Shown in pieces: positions 21,901 to 29,236 of a stretch of DNA of 64,000 nucleotides. This DNA is from Rudaea cellulosilytica DSM 22992. GTDB lineage: Bacteria > Pseudomonadota > Gammaproteobacteria > Xanthomonadales > Rhodanobacteraceae. Under the pieces are notes generated by a model. The model was not told the origin of the DNA. It did not search any database and saw nothing but the letters and a program-made list of their open reading frames with translations. Each line of letters begins with the position of its first letter. Positions within the stretch are counted from its first letter, which is position 1. Where the stretch lies: contig NZ_KB899242.1 in the NCBI RefSeq assembly GCF_000378125.1, positions 1-64,000 on the forward strand, written 5' to 3'. Both the position numbers and the translations under genes were made by a program.

Positions 21901-23143
21901 CGAGTGCTACCAGTACGATGGCGTCAACAACCTACGCGCGATGACAACGGGCAGTACCGATGCCGCATGCACGAGTGGCGGACAGACACAAAGCTATGCC
22001 TACGACGGCAGCAATCGTCTGGGCACTTTCACCGACGCGAGCGGCAATAACACTTACGGCTATGATGTGCGCGGCAACGTTACCCAGAATCGCGATGGCG
22101 CCATCCTGTCGTTCGACCTAGCCAACCGGTTGATCGGCTACCAAAAGAGTAGTGCGCAGAACAGCTATCTCTACGACGCAAACGGGCGAAGAGTCAAAAC
22201 GGTAAACGCTGGCGGCACGACGTACTCAGTGTATTCGAGTGCCGGCAAGCTGATGACCGAGCAAAGCCCAGCGGGCAGCACGGACTATGTCTACCTCAAC
22301 GCGCAACTAATCGCTAAGCAGAGCCCGAACGGCACGACGTACCTGCATACCGACCATCTTGGTAGTCCGGTAGTGCAGAGCGACGCGCTGGGCAATGCCG
22401 CAAATCAGGTTGAGTACAAGCCATTTGGCACAGCTTGGTTTGGCGGAGCTACGTCCGGCATCGGCTTCACGGGGCACTACAACGACAGCGATACCGGGCT
22501 GACATACATGCAGGCGCGATATTACGATCCGATCGCGGCTCGATTCTTGAGTGTGGATCCGTTGGGGCAGAAAGCAGGATTCAACGTCTATGCCTATGTC
22601 TCGAATAATCCGTTGACGAGAACGGATCTGGATGGGCGGGAATCGCCGTGCGTTACAATGGGTTCGTCATGCGTGAATGAAGCTGGCGTAATGAGTAGCC
22701 TCAAAGCGGCTTGGGAGTCGCCAGTTGTCGGCACGGTTGTTTCGCCGATAGGGGCTGCGCAAGGAATTGCGGAAGCCTACGAAGCGCCGACGGTCTTGAA
22801 TGTCACTGTAGCTGTGGTTGGGGCCGTGCCTGAAATTGGCGGCGTAGTTGCGAAAGCTATTAAAAATGTCGCTAAGTATGTACCAGGTGGTAAATTCTCA
22901 AAGGCGACGAAAGAGCTCGCGGCTGAGCGCGCTGGAAGAGCTTGCGAGTATTGCGGTAGGAAGACAACCCCCGCCCAAAAATCAGAGCGCGGAGTTTCAC
23001 CACCGAAGAGTGAAGCACAAACTGATCATATCGATCCCCGATCGAAAGGTGGAACCAATTCACCCGACAACGCAGCTCATGCATGCCGAGAGTGTAATCA
23101 AAACATGTCTGATACTCTAAAGCCGAATCCGCGCGACGAATGA
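12932..23143 (+). CDS. Giant IPT/TIG-discoidin-BACON-RHS polymorphic toxin with HNH nuclease tip
   Basis: This 3,403-residue protein has its start supported by AAGGA about 8 nt upstream and by a signal peptide ending near residue 40 (AMLLMCMPAWA-APT). Domains by residue: twelve IPT/TIG domains (about 40-1105) arranged as three copies of a 355-residue block; discoidin-like (1108-1263); Fn3 (1270-1364); BACON (1366-1459); Fn3 (1463-1560); BACON (1563-1658); Fn3 (1666-1763); RHS entry segment from about 1810; YD repeats (about 2036-3130); RHS core (3136-3238) ending NNPLTRTDLDGRE. The tip carries Cys3338/Cys3341, the HNH signature around His3366 (DHIDPRSKGG) and Cys3385/Cys3388. Family knowledge: HNH tips cleave DNA of competitors. 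It is a paralogue of the first giant protein with a different toxin. Its stop codon overlaps the next start. Confidence 0.92.
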   Translation: MLSRMMAMSAMKRGSAKERVAAWLRWMGVAMLLMCMPAWAAPTITSISPTSGVVGTTVTINGANYSVTAANNTVTFNGTAATVATATNTKLTAAVPAGATSGAVKVTVNGVTATGPTFTVQVPQPTITGFSPTSGPAGTPVTISGTNFSTTLANNRVYFTGHTSGTQDQIATVTAATATSLTVTVPSGYAVSGLLKVSVVGVGAVTSSTPFTVTVPVPTITSFSPTFGPEGTTVTIAGTNFDSNTLANNAVTFNGTAATVTAATSTSLTTTVPSGATSGMIAVTVSSAWTDIASQTATSASNYTVGYPPVTITGFTPTSGPVGTSVTINGTNFGASKGNGSLQLNGNVVSTITSWSDTQIVATIPPSGTSGPFSVVSGVSLQTGTSSGSFTVTPNAPTITGISPTSGVVGATVTITGTNFSTTAANNQVSFNGTAATVTSATSTSLTTTVPSGATTGAVQVTVNGMTATGPNFSVLAPSPTIAGFSPASGPPGTTVVISGTNFSPTSANDRVYFTGHISGTQDQVATITAATATSLTVTVPANVISGPLKVSVTGAAASVTSSSSFTVTVPMPTISSFSPQIGPVGTTVTITGTNFDDTTLANNAVTFNGTAATVTAATSISLTTTVPSGATSGKIAVTVSSAWAGVSSQTATSSSDYTVGYPPVTITGFTPTNGPVGTSVTINGTNFGASKGIGNLQLNGNVVSTITSWSDTQIVATIPPSGSSGPFSVVSGVSLQTGTSSGSFTVTPSPPTITDISPTSGVVGATVTITGTNFSTTAANNQVSFNGTAATVTSATSTTLTTTVPSGATTGAVTALVNGMTATGPSFTVQAPAPTISGFSPTSGPAGTTVVISGNNFSPTLANDRVYFTGHISGTQDQIATITAATATSLTVMVPSGYAVSGLLKVSVPGVGAITSSTPFTVTVPVPTITGFSPQIGPEGTTVTIAGTNFDGNTLANNAVTFNGTAATVTAATSTSLTTTVPSGATDGKIAVTVSSAWTDIASQTATSSDDYTVGYPPMTITDFAPPSGPQGTKVTINGTNFGASKGIGSLQLNGNVVGMITSWSDTQIVATIPPSGTSGPFSVVSGVTLQSVTGSDSFLVTPPCALSDVGTINWAAAINGGVASSSSSLPNYPASTINDCGLDSVNWGHNGGWNDATLNTFPDWVSVAFDTPKTISRVALYTLQDAYATGGIPTDSSTFTQYGITSFDVQTWSGSAWNTAASVTGNNLVKRVVNIAPVTTSQVRVVVNDALAGNSRIVELQAWAGADVLPGAPVLQISKARANGEVYIYYIGPDTTAGPVDYYKLSRGPSASGPWTSLNANIAPESASYDDIVTSTGSYFYQAQACNSTGCGPTTTKKVDVTITPCTSLTVTPINLYFGPYSAGAASVSVQAPSDCDWTAVATSTDDWLSITSVASGTGNGSITAAPISDNPLNQSRFAAITVYGGILQATVDVTQFMAVTPIAPTKVQVSQADSAVSNVLVEWTPAEVGPHTSFFRLAYKPSTGGDWNVLSDNLPLTPTSKTVPVSAGSYIFGVAACSTITNCSAYTTSPFTVTGSLSLCAGLTVSPNQLNFAASDAAAQNVAVTAPPNCAWSVSGSDVNGPTSWLTATPASGTGKGYVTIAPRGDNISSNPLAATLSFSGNGVTAAVGVLQAGAPVTANGAPATPTSVLTPATTDDPLFVVTWTPNTTGPAPTYYQLYQGSSANGPWLLIDGNIPTTQSSYLVEYWDSVNPLYFNLVACNAVGCTTSGASGASATSRLVATAAATNSSNTFNLVGTVSSSVSVAGQIISSPGGTVYLSSGSGASTSGAGGLEQLYVTQLKPTFGIEPLGENAFGEQVDPVSGKLSFLQKDVDFRGIGPDIKIYRGFELADASMPYTNTVAFADWTLELPRITAAIPAGTYWGAEPAATNNLQWTYYWQRCSQFEDASNISQATRFLNKAIATWQGVQIVIPGSGTQEVMLRASENNLQPDADAALGPTGEAITFPLVTTDHWQISCLASTSNGAPGEAFYAVSPDGTKYWFDNFVNGFSSGTYRASLLVSKIQDRFGNTIQFTYSTQNGSASDNPIYSLPTEIKSSDGRDVLISYQTTSEGWSFVKSITLQSSSTNPRTYSYSYNTTYPYRLTKAALPDASQWSFDLSALETICVNGRQLQAWPGGNCLTNGSVDNRIFTGSIQAPSGLTGTFNVEKLIRAHYGQITQFNPTVTATFSGLFFDQNASASHRRQRLWEMPSLVSKTYSGSGISAQTWGYGYAPSQPEVVGWSQSYVIGSDTSYNVNGITIPNFTVSPTTTVTTTYPDNTQSVATFDNHWNTVTDGDLLSVSKLDASGHVVSTSSYGYASPDTGPFPSQVGKDPVLSANWQKNQILHPRQSVQTQQDNDTYHWNANSFDTYGRPAGTTRSNSVGSAISETTGYYNDTAHWVVGQTSSITNTATNEVEHSYTYDSASALLLSRSNFGKLIMSYGWDTQGSLQSFTDPNNNTTNLSNYKLGVPQLVQFPDTTSISDVVDDFGQVTSVTDQVGATTKYHYDGVGRVIGIDYPTGDTIAWNATTITYQTLTDGSSNPYWQRTETRGNSSKITSYDARWQPILTVASDTTNPNGAISQAMAYDWRGLLTFKSYPQNDPSTPLTTGQSTEYDALGRVVKQKQDSELGVLTTNTAYLSGVTRKVTDPNANVTLISYQAYDTPSYDAPLSITLPESVTQTIARDPYGNPLSITQSGPIPGQVAPVTVTRSFAYDAYKRLCRQDDPERGSELRGYDAANNLAWSAQGQNAAALAPDANGCIAKTSVPATALVTRAYDEMNRVKSIAYPSGTDNASFTYDGRGATQTATSGVTIWTNVYKKLGVLESETLAVDGKSFALGYEYDANGHPSGMTYPGGQSIDYAPDALGRPTQAGSFASAVGYFADGKASSFTYGNGIAYAANQNARQILSGLSYKNGSTLFDEAYTFDKNANITAVIDQSSNAQRSKTLVYDGLDRLIRAGAALMWSNECYQYDGVNNLRAMTTGSTDAACTSGGQTQSYAYDGSNRLGTFTDASGNNTYGYDVRGNVTQNRDGAILSFDLANRLIGYQKSSAQNSYLYDANGRRVKTVNAGGTTYSVYSSAGKLMTEQSPAGSTDYVYLNAQLIAKQSPNGTTYLHTDHLGSPVVQSDALGNAANQVEYKPFGTAWFGGATSGIGFTGHYNDSDTGLTYMQARYYDPIAARFLSVDPLGQKAGFNVYAYVSNNPLTRTDLDGRESPCVTMGSSCVNEAGVMSSLKAAWESPVVGTVVSPIGAAQGIAEAYEAPTVLNVTVAVVGAVPEIGGVVAKAIKNVAKYVPGGKFSKATKELAAERAGRACEYCGRKTTPAQKSERGVSPPKSEAQTDHIDPRSKGGTNSPDNAAHACRECNQNMSDTLKPNPRDE
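13055..16249 (+). repeat. Three tandem 1,065-bp repeats encoding four IPT/TIG domains each
   Basis: Equivalent codons recur at 13055, 14120 and 15185, giving an exact period of 1,065 bp (355 codons). Each unit encodes four IPT domains with the same order of openings (ISPTSGVVG, FSPxSGPxGT, FSPxxGPxGT, FxPxxGPxGT). The copies differ by scattered substitutions, many silent, so they are old enough to have diverged yet show no length change. Confidence 0.85.
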
Positions 23144-23598
23144 ACTGTGCCATGACGATAGAACACAGAAAAATTATTTTTGAGCTTGAGCAAGACGCGG
23201 ATGGCTATCCGCCAGTAAAACGCGAAGGTCTATGGGCAAAGCCACTGCTAAATGGAAATTTTGTTATCGACAACATTCCGTTCTATGTGGCAGGGATCAG
23301 CGCTGAGGATGAAATTGAGGCCGAGCGTATCGATGGAGAATTGCTTTTTAAGAAGCTATTGAAGCCTTCTGGAATTTCAACGTTCCGTCTTATTCTCACT
23401 GATCCCACGATCAACGCGACGGTACGAGCGCAGCTGGAGACTCTAGGATGCAAGTCTGAGTACAATGAGAGCATGGGGCTCGTTGCTGTCGAGATACCGA
23501 GCACTACCCCAATTCATCCATTTCTCGCCTACATTGCCGCGAAGAAAGAGGAAGGTGAGCTGGATTTTGAAGAGAGTGCGTTGAGACACAAGCTATAA
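23140..23598 (+). CDS. DUF4265 protein, candidate immunity for the HNH tip
   Basis: This 152-residue protein has no signal peptide and so is cytoplasmic, where a DNase inhibitor must act. The opening (IIFELEQDADGYPPVKREGLWAKP, then NFVIDNIPFYVAG) matches the DUF4265 family pattern as I know it, and the family is common next to toxin C-termini. The start ATG at 23140 overlaps the toxin stop in an ATGA, implying coupled translation; an in-frame ATG at 23152 is the alternative. Base composition is lower in G+C than the RHS shell, as for the tip it follows. The immunity role is inferred from family, position and compartment. Confidence 0.85.
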   Translation: MNCAMTIEHRKIIFELEQDADGYPPVKREGLWAKPLLNGNFVIDNIPFYVAGISAEDEIEAERIDGELLFKKLLKPSGISTFRLILTDPTINATVRAQLETLGCKSEYNESMGLVAVEIPSTTPIHPFLAYIAAKKEEGELDFEESALRHKL

Positions 23599-23802
23599 AG
23601 ATCATAGACACTCGCAGATCCGTGACGATTTCGTTTGGAACCGTATCGATCGCCCGGCCAGCGTCGAGGCGTGTGCAGACGGAAACGGTGACGGAGTGGA
23701 GAGCGGAGACCACAACGAATGCGAAGCCATTACCTTGAGCTCGCTTGATCGGAAGGCGCGGTTCGAGTGTCTTCGGTCATCACTAAGGCAGAGTAAGAAC
23801 TC

Positions 23803-23997
23803 TCCTACGTCGAATATCCGATTGGCCACAAGCGCCGGCGCAAGGAAGGCATTCCGCTGCTTGAAGCGAAGTTTCGCACCAACCTTGCGCGGCGCTTTCC
23901 GATGAAGCAGCAACAGGCGATTCTCGACGTATCGCTCGACCAATCGAGACTCGAAGACATTCCCGTCAACGAATATGTCGATCTATACGTGATTTGA
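23803..23997 (+). pseudogene. C-terminal remnant resembling 2-methylcitrate dehydratase (PrpD)
   Basis: An open frame of 64 codons ending in TGA encodes VEYPIGHKRRRKEGIPLL, later ARRFPMKQQQAILD and EYVDLYVI. By memory of the family this is the last part of PrpD-type 2-methylcitrate dehydratases. There is no start codon or N-terminal half: upstream frames to 23599 do not continue the family. It therefore looks like a truncated leftover at the edge of the toxin locus, next to an IS element. Bases 23599-23802 and 23998-24186 show nothing else I can identify. Confidence 0.6.
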
Positions 23998-24186
23998 AGT
24001 TCAGGTCGAACGACAGATTCGTAGAGGGGGGTATCTATGCGCACAGAGCGTGGATCGTCGTCGCTACGGCCACTCGCTCGTCGCGAGCGCCAGTGACCCA
24101 TATGCATCGCAGACACCCGGTGCGCGTCCCTGCCAGCGGCCGCTCATAGGTGTCGAACTTGAGCGGCGAGACCGCAATTGGACTGC

Positions 24187-25409
24187 GGATTCAACCGATC
24201 GACGCAACAGATTGGCGATATCGTTCTATAGGTGTTTCATAGCCTAACGTCTTCCTAGGGCGCTCGTTGAGTTGCCTGGCAACGGCGTTGAGCCTGGCTT
24301 GCGAGATCCCAGACAGATCAATGCCCTTAGGGAAGTATTGCCTCAGTAACCCGTTGGTGTTCTCGTTCGTGCCCCGTTGCCAGGGATGCTGCGGATCACA
24401 GAAGTAGACCTGGATGTCCGTTGCCAATGTGAAGCGATGGTGCGCGGCCATCTCCTTGCCTCGGTCCCACGTCAACGATCGATACAGCTCCTTCGGTAAA
24501 CGCCGCGCGTTCCTGATCAGCGCGTTGACGACCGTTTCGGTATCCTTGCTGTCGATCTTCACTAGCATCACGTAGCGCGTTTGCCGTTCCACTAGAGTGG
24601 CGATCTGGCTGTTCTTGCTGCCGAACAGCAGGTCTCCCTCCCAGTGGCCCGTTACGGCCCGGTCCTCCACTGTGGCTGGACGCTCGTTGATGGATACCGT
24701 TCCGATGATCCGGCCGTGGTCGTCCGTCTTCTGCGTATGGTGACGGGAGCGACGCATGGCACGAGTACGACGCAAGTGCGCAAGAAGCTCTTTCTTCAGA
24801 GCACCGCGTGACTGGATGTAAAGCGTGCGGTAGATCGTCTCGTGTGACACCTGACAACTCGTGTCGCCTGGATAGGTACGTCTGAGCCAGCCAGCAATCT
24901 GCTCCGGTGACCATTGTTGCTGCAGTTTGCTTGCAACTCGGTAGGCCATGGCTCGATGTAGCGCTAGCTTACAGGTCTTGGGGCGACATGCTCGATCCCA
25001 AGCGGCCTGATCGGCCTGGCTGGCCCGGTAGCCTTCTCGTCCCTCGTTTCGACGGATCTCGCGACTGACGGTGGAAGGCGCTCGTCCCAGTGAAGCCGCA
25101 ACCGAACGGATTGATTGCCCGCACACCATTGCGCGTGAGATCTCTTCGCGCTCGCTCAGACTCAGTGCTCGCGGAGAGCGGCGCCGGGGAGTTGGGCGGA
25201 TCCCGCCTGACTCCGCCAAGATCCTACTCACAGATGAGTGGTTGCGATCGAACAACTGTGCGATCTGCTGCAGCGACTCCCCTTGCCGCCATCGATCCCG
25301 CATCAAGGCCTTCTGGCTGTCCGTGTATTGGATCCGAGTTCTGTATCTCATCCGCAACACTCCCACTGCCTAAGCAGTATTCAGTGTGTTGCATTGATCA
25401 ATTGAATCC
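24187..25409 (-). mobile_element. IS30-family insertion sequence, apparently complete
   Basis: About 1.22 kb bounded by imperfect 23-bp inverted repeats at 24187-24209 and 25387-25409. Both read GGATTCAA at the outer end and GCAACA at the inner end, with four mismatches between. The transposase fills almost the whole element and its stop codon lies inside one repeat. The target duplication (2-3 bp in this family) cannot be fixed by eye. Confidence 0.85.
24191..25351 (-). CDS. IS30-family transposase
   Basis: About 386 residues from the ATG at 25351, which has GGGAG 8 nt upstream; a GTG five codons earlier (25366) is the alternative. The N-terminal helix-turn-helix contains QQIAQLFDRNHSSVSRIL. 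A second HTH region (SIRSVAASLGRAPSTVSREI) precedes the DDE catalytic core: GHWEGDLLFG (first Asp), LTWDRGKEMA (second Asp) and NENTNGLLRQYFPKG (Glu), then LNERPRKTLGYETP, which is typical of the family end. No frameshift or stop is visible, so the enzyme should be active. It catalyses transposition of the surrounding element through its inverted repeats. Confidence 0.95.
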   Translation of the reverse strand: MRYRTRIQYTDSQKALMRDRWRQGESLQQIAQLFDRNHSSVSRILAESGGIRPTPRRRSPRALSLSEREEISRAMVCGQSIRSVAASLGRAPSTVSREIRRNEGREGYRASQADQAAWDRACRPKTCKLALHRAMAYRVASKLQQQWSPEQIAGWLRRTYPGDTSCQVSHETIYRTLYIQSRGALKKELLAHLRRTRAMRRSRHHTQKTDDHGRIIGTVSINERPATVEDRAVTGHWEGDLLFGSKNSQIATLVERQTRYVMLVKIDSKDTETVVNALIRNARRLPKELYRSLTWDRGKEMAAHHRFTLATDIQVYFCDPQHPWQRGTNENTNGLLRQYFPKGIDLSGISQARLNAVARQLNERPRKTLGYETPIERYRQSVASIG

Positions 25410-25442
25410 ACGGCCGTTTGCGGACATTGGTTAGGGGGCAGG

Positions 25443-25479
25443 GCGATTAGCGAACCTTGTCGCTGATAGGAAAGGTCGG
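25443..25479 (+). repeat. Dispersed intergenic repeat, copy A
   Basis: Core GCGATTAGCGAACCTTGTCG followed by a GGTAGG-like tail (here TGATAGG). Similarity to the copy at 35566-35634 extends leftward to about 25411 (GGCCGTxTGCxGACA). It lies just right of the IS30 element and left of the exported-hydrolase operon. Confidence 0.6.
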
Positions 25480-25560
25480 TCGCCGACCCCAAGTAATCTG
25501 CCGACTCTATCTGCAAGAAATGCGCGGCGTGCTCTCTGCATATGATGCTCTTCGTCGAGC

Positions 25561-28500
25561 CTAGTCATGAATTGCTTCGGGGACAACCTTCCGCACACTC
25601 GACACCTGATTAACCTGGAGCTCTGTCCACACGCTTGGAGCCGGCCACGCCCTGATAACCCCAATATCTGCATCGCGCAGCAGGTCTTTGCGTGCATCCT
25701 CGAAAAGCCTGACGACGGTCGCCCCCTCGAAATCCATCAGAAACGGTTGGTTATGGCAAGTATCCGCGTCATTGGGCGGGGCAATCGATGCTACCAAAAT
25801 ACCAGTAGTAGCAGTGTTGTCTGGAATCTGAGAACGGTCCCAAAGGTAACTAAACAGTAGGCGAATTGTTTGCATCATGGTACTCACGTGAGATGCGCCT
25901 TTGCATTTTGGCGTTGCTTCGATACTCAAAATCGCCTCGGCCCCCAGACGGCGCGCGACCGATCTGGGCTCATTTGCCGTATACCCGCCGTCGACCAAAG
26001 AAACCTGAGACCCGCACTCAGAATTCGCTTGGAGGAATAACGAAGTCGGCGGAAAAATTGGGAAAGGCGACCCGGAAGCTGTAGCCTCGCAGATTAGCCG
26101 ATCAATTTTCGTAAGATTGTTCGACAAGCCGCATTTTGCCAAATTTTTATTGTTTGGATGTCCCAATGCTCCGGTTTCATAGAGCCAAGGGACTCGAAGT
26201 TTCGATTCGGATGTGATGTGACTGTCGGTCTGATCCGCCAAGATGAGAAGCTGATCTTCGATCCCACAGATCGTCTGCTTTGGCGAAGCGTCGGCCGGTT
26301 TGGCTATCACGGACGTTACGAAAGCGAGTTGCGCATCTATCCGGGGCGGAGACTCAATCAATGCATGCTCGGTTGCCGAGCGAATCTGTTTGAATGCCTT
26401 ATCTCCGCCGTAGAGTGATTGTACAGCTAGCGTTACCCACAAAAACCAGCCCATTGCGGTTGTTACTAACAAAATCGACGCGGGGCGCCACGGCAGCCGC
26501 CAAACGCGAATCTCAACGTCGAGTTCCTCGTAGTGTGTTTGGAGCCATTTCTGCCACTTGTGCGATTTTTCGCCGTGTCGAAGTGCACTCAAAAGCGAAG
26601 CGAATATCAAACCCACAAACAGAGCGAAGGCCGTCAATGCGACCCAAAATGAAATCGACAACTCAAATTGCGAGACCAACCCTGCTCGCGATGCAGCAGC
26701 GACCAATAAGGCCGGAAGAAGCGTCCCGACCAAAGCTATTCCGACAAGAACAAGTTGGGGTTTAACATCGCCGACGCGGATATGCAGCTTCTGCGTGTCG
26801 TCATGCTGAAACCCCGCTGCCAAAAGCAGAGAAGCAAGCACGCCAATTCCAGCGCAAACGAAGGGGTCAACGAGACCGTCAGCGAAGTGCGCTAGGGTGC
26901 CAACTACAAGAGCTACGAGAATCAGACGATTGACAATCAATTTGGCTCGTGCTTTGAAGCCGGGCAACCTGCGAGCGCTCAGTATCAGCCACTCCGCCAG
27001 TACTACAAAATATACTGAGCAGAGCGCGGCCACTGCCCCGTGAAACCAGATAGGCGGAGTGCCATTGAACGATTTACAAACGCTTGCCAGCAAGGTACAT
27101 GACCATGTTCTATTCCAATGAAACAGCCCGTACCAAATGGCGCCTATCGCCAACGACAAAATCATAAGTGTGCGCAAGTGACTCCGGAGTGCCCAAATCT
27201 CTTCCTTTTCGACATGTTCTTCTTTGACAGCACCTGGGCTTATCCCTCGCTGCATTAGTGCAAGACAACCGTAGCTGAGCAAAAGCAGCAAAACGAAAAC
27301 TTGACCGTTGTGCGGTGCAAGCGACGGAGGATCCTCCAGGCCGACGCATATGGGGACGAGAATAACGACAGCTGCGACCAATCCTGCAACTAAGCTACTT
27401 GTATCTCGTGAAGACATTTCTCCCTGCGGCGGAACAAAAATGCGCAAAACAAAAAGCACTAATCCAAAGGTATAAACGAAGCTGAAATATCTCAGGACGC
27501 TAGACCAATTGAAAACATTTAGCTCATTTACTTTCGATTCGTCAATACATTCGGCACTCCCCTGTTTCGTCGATTTGACGAGGACGTTAGTCAACCTTCC
27601 CACTGAACAGTTTCTAATGTCAGCGACTGCCGTTTCTCTCGACTTCCATGGCAAAGATCTGGCGTAGCCTAACCATGTTAGAAGTCCGTTCAACGACCCC
27701 CCGGAGGTTCCGATTATTGGCGAGACAATTACTGAGCGATTGTCTGGCCTTTGATCGCGCGATAGCGCGTTTGTAAGTCGACCGTTGCTATATAGGTAGT
27801 CCAGGACGACGGACTGAAAGACACTCTTTACTCCACCACCGCTTAACGAGAGCGCTAGCGGTGGCGCCGTCGGTCCATCTTGTTGGTCTCGAAGGACCGC
27901 GATTAGATTGTCTATTTTGAAACTGTAGGCGCCCTCGTCGTACCAGTTGGCCATCCGGTAGTCTAGACCGGGCTCATTCCTTAGCGATTTGATTGCGTCT
28001 TCAAAATTGTTCCGAACTCTATCTGTATCATTTCCCTTCGGTCTAATTACTCCGCTGTACTCATGTTTCCCGAGATACTCTCTAGCAAGCTTATCTTCCG
28101 GGACGAACTTGAGCGTTCCTAGACTTTCCGTCCAGACAAGTAGTCGATCATTAGGTGCCATGGCGCCTGGCTGGCCCGGCTGGGCGGGGGGCAAGTACTC
28201 TTCTAGTTCGCCGTCGCCGACATCCGAGGGGTTTTCGTGAAATGCTGAGAACTGAACGGTAACCTCTGGTTCTCCGATTTCTTTTTGACCGCTTCCCGTT
28301 GGTCTCCTAAAGCGGAACGATCGAATGATTTTGTCCCAAAATTCGCGCCGTAAATTCACTCGTTGCTTGCACACAGCTTCAAGTTCGTCGCAGGGCTGGT
28401 ACGCGTTGTGAGCAGAATCGTAGTACTGCTGAGCGGCAATCAAGGGGAAGACGAATCGAGAACCTGAAAGGTGCGACGGCGAGGCAAACAGTTCGGCTGA

Positions 28501-29055
28501 CGCGCTTACATCGCTACTGTCTAATTGCTCGAAAATTTCGTTTAACGTTTTTTTCTTTCCTGAACCGTCTTGCCGAACAACGACGGCCGGTACCGTACCG
28601 TCTTGAGACCAATGACCGACCCCAGATTCATCAAGGGGTGGGGCGAACTCTGCGACAGGCACGATCTTGGAGTTGCGCCTGAGAGAATAGTCTGAGACAG
28701 CTGAAACGATCGCTCCTTCGACCTCTCGACGCCTGAGCCAATCGGTCACCTGCCAATGGTTCCCTGGAACGAGTTGCACGCGCACATTGAGGTTGCGTGC
28801 CATTGAGCTGAGCCAAGCCAAGTAGCCACATGCTTGGGCAGGGTTCTTGAAATTTGACTGGCCGACTTCGCAAGGTGCCTCGGACGGCTCCATGATATAG
28901 GCGATTCGGAAAATCCCCGGCCGCGGAGCTGCGCTCTCGTGCTCCTGTGCGCTGGCAGAGATCGCTGCTTGGCTCTCTATTGCGCACGAAGATGTGTACG
29001 CCATCAGCGCTATCGAAAGAAAGAATACGAATGAACGACCTCGCCATAAACTCAT
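25561..29055 (-). CDS. Membrane-embedded patatin-like lipase with periplasmic-binding-like N-terminus
   Basis: 1,164 residues, with AGGGGAA upstream of the ATG. The N-terminus is an export signal ending YTSSC, a weak lipobox (Cys24). Residues about 45-350 resemble a solute-binding-type domain. The patatin core begins with the oxyanion motif LSLSGGGVKS (about 403) and nucleophile elbow GTSGGS (Ser451). The catalytic Asp of the DGG motif is at 1022, 571 residues later. The intervening part holds about ten hydrophobic segments between residues 520 and 890, so the lipase halves are separated by a multi-pass membrane domain. Family knowledge: patatins use a Ser-Asp dyad to cleave acyl esters. It is last in a run of three exported hydrolases and is more A+T rich than flanking genes. 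Substrate unknown. Confidence 0.8.
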   Translation of the reverse strand: MSLWRGRSFVFFLSIALMAYTSSCAIESQAAISASAQEHESAAPRPGIFRIAYIMEPSEAPCEVGQSNFKNPAQACGYLAWLSSMARNLNVRVQLVPGNHWQVTDWLRRREVEGAIVSAVSDYSLRRNSKIVPVAEFAPPLDESGVGHWSQDGTVPAVVVRQDGSGKKKTLNEIFEQLDSSDVSASAELFASPSHLSGSRFVFPLIAAQQYYDSAHNAYQPCDELEAVCKQRVNLRREFWDKIIRSFRFRRPTGSGQKEIGEPEVTVQFSAFHENPSDVGDGELEEYLPPAQPGQPGAMAPNDRLLVWTESLGTLKFVPEDKLAREYLGKHEYSGVIRPKGNDTDRVRNNFEDAIKSLRNEPGLDYRMANWYDEGAYSFKIDNLIAVLRDQQDGPTAPPLALSLSGGGVKSVFQSVVLDYLYSNGRLTNALSRDQRPDNRSVIVSPIIGTSGGSLNGLLTWLGYARSLPWKSRETAVADIRNCSVGRLTNVLVKSTKQGSAECIDESKVNELNVFNWSSVLRYFSFVYTFGLVLFVLRIFVPPQGEMSSRDTSSLVAGLVAAVVILVPICVGLEDPPSLAPHNGQVFVLLLLLSYGCLALMQRGISPGAVKEEHVEKEEIWALRSHLRTLMILSLAIGAIWYGLFHWNRTWSCTLLASVCKSFNGTPPIWFHGAVAALCSVYFVVLAEWLILSARRLPGFKARAKLIVNRLILVALVVGTLAHFADGLVDPFVCAGIGVLASLLLAAGFQHDDTQKLHIRVGDVKPQLVLVGIALVGTLLPALLVAAASRAGLVSQFELSISFWVALTAFALFVGLIFASLLSALRHGEKSHKWQKWLQTHYEELDVEIRVWRLPWRPASILLVTTAMGWFLWVTLAVQSLYGGDKAFKQIRSATEHALIESPPRIDAQLAFVTSVIAKPADASPKQTICGIEDQLLILADQTDSHITSESKLRVPWLYETGALGHPNNKNLAKCGLSNNLTKIDRLICEATASGSPFPIFPPTSLFLQANSECGSQVSLVDGGYTANEPRSVARRLGAEAILSIEATPKCKGASHVSTMMQTIRLLFSYLWDRSQIPDNTATTGILVASIAPPNDADTCHNQPFLMDFEGATVVRLFEDARKDLLRDADIGVIRAWPAPSVWTELQVNQVSSVRKVVPEAIHD

Positions 29056-29236
29056 GACTTAGCTTCCCCTGATATATCGACATGATTCGCGGAAATGTCG
29101 GATTACCGCAGAGCTCAATTTCTTTGTCCAGCGATTGTCGAGAACGACTATGGCCTACATAGCGTCGACGCACATCGAGACCCTGTCAATTTGATGAAGC
29201 GTGCGATCGTCGCGAACGGAACTTGACGACACGCGG

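Noticed and set aside
28631-29173. 180-codon frame overlapping the start of the patatin gene
   Set aside because: Out-of-frame shadow; the patatin start has a ribosome site and an export signal.
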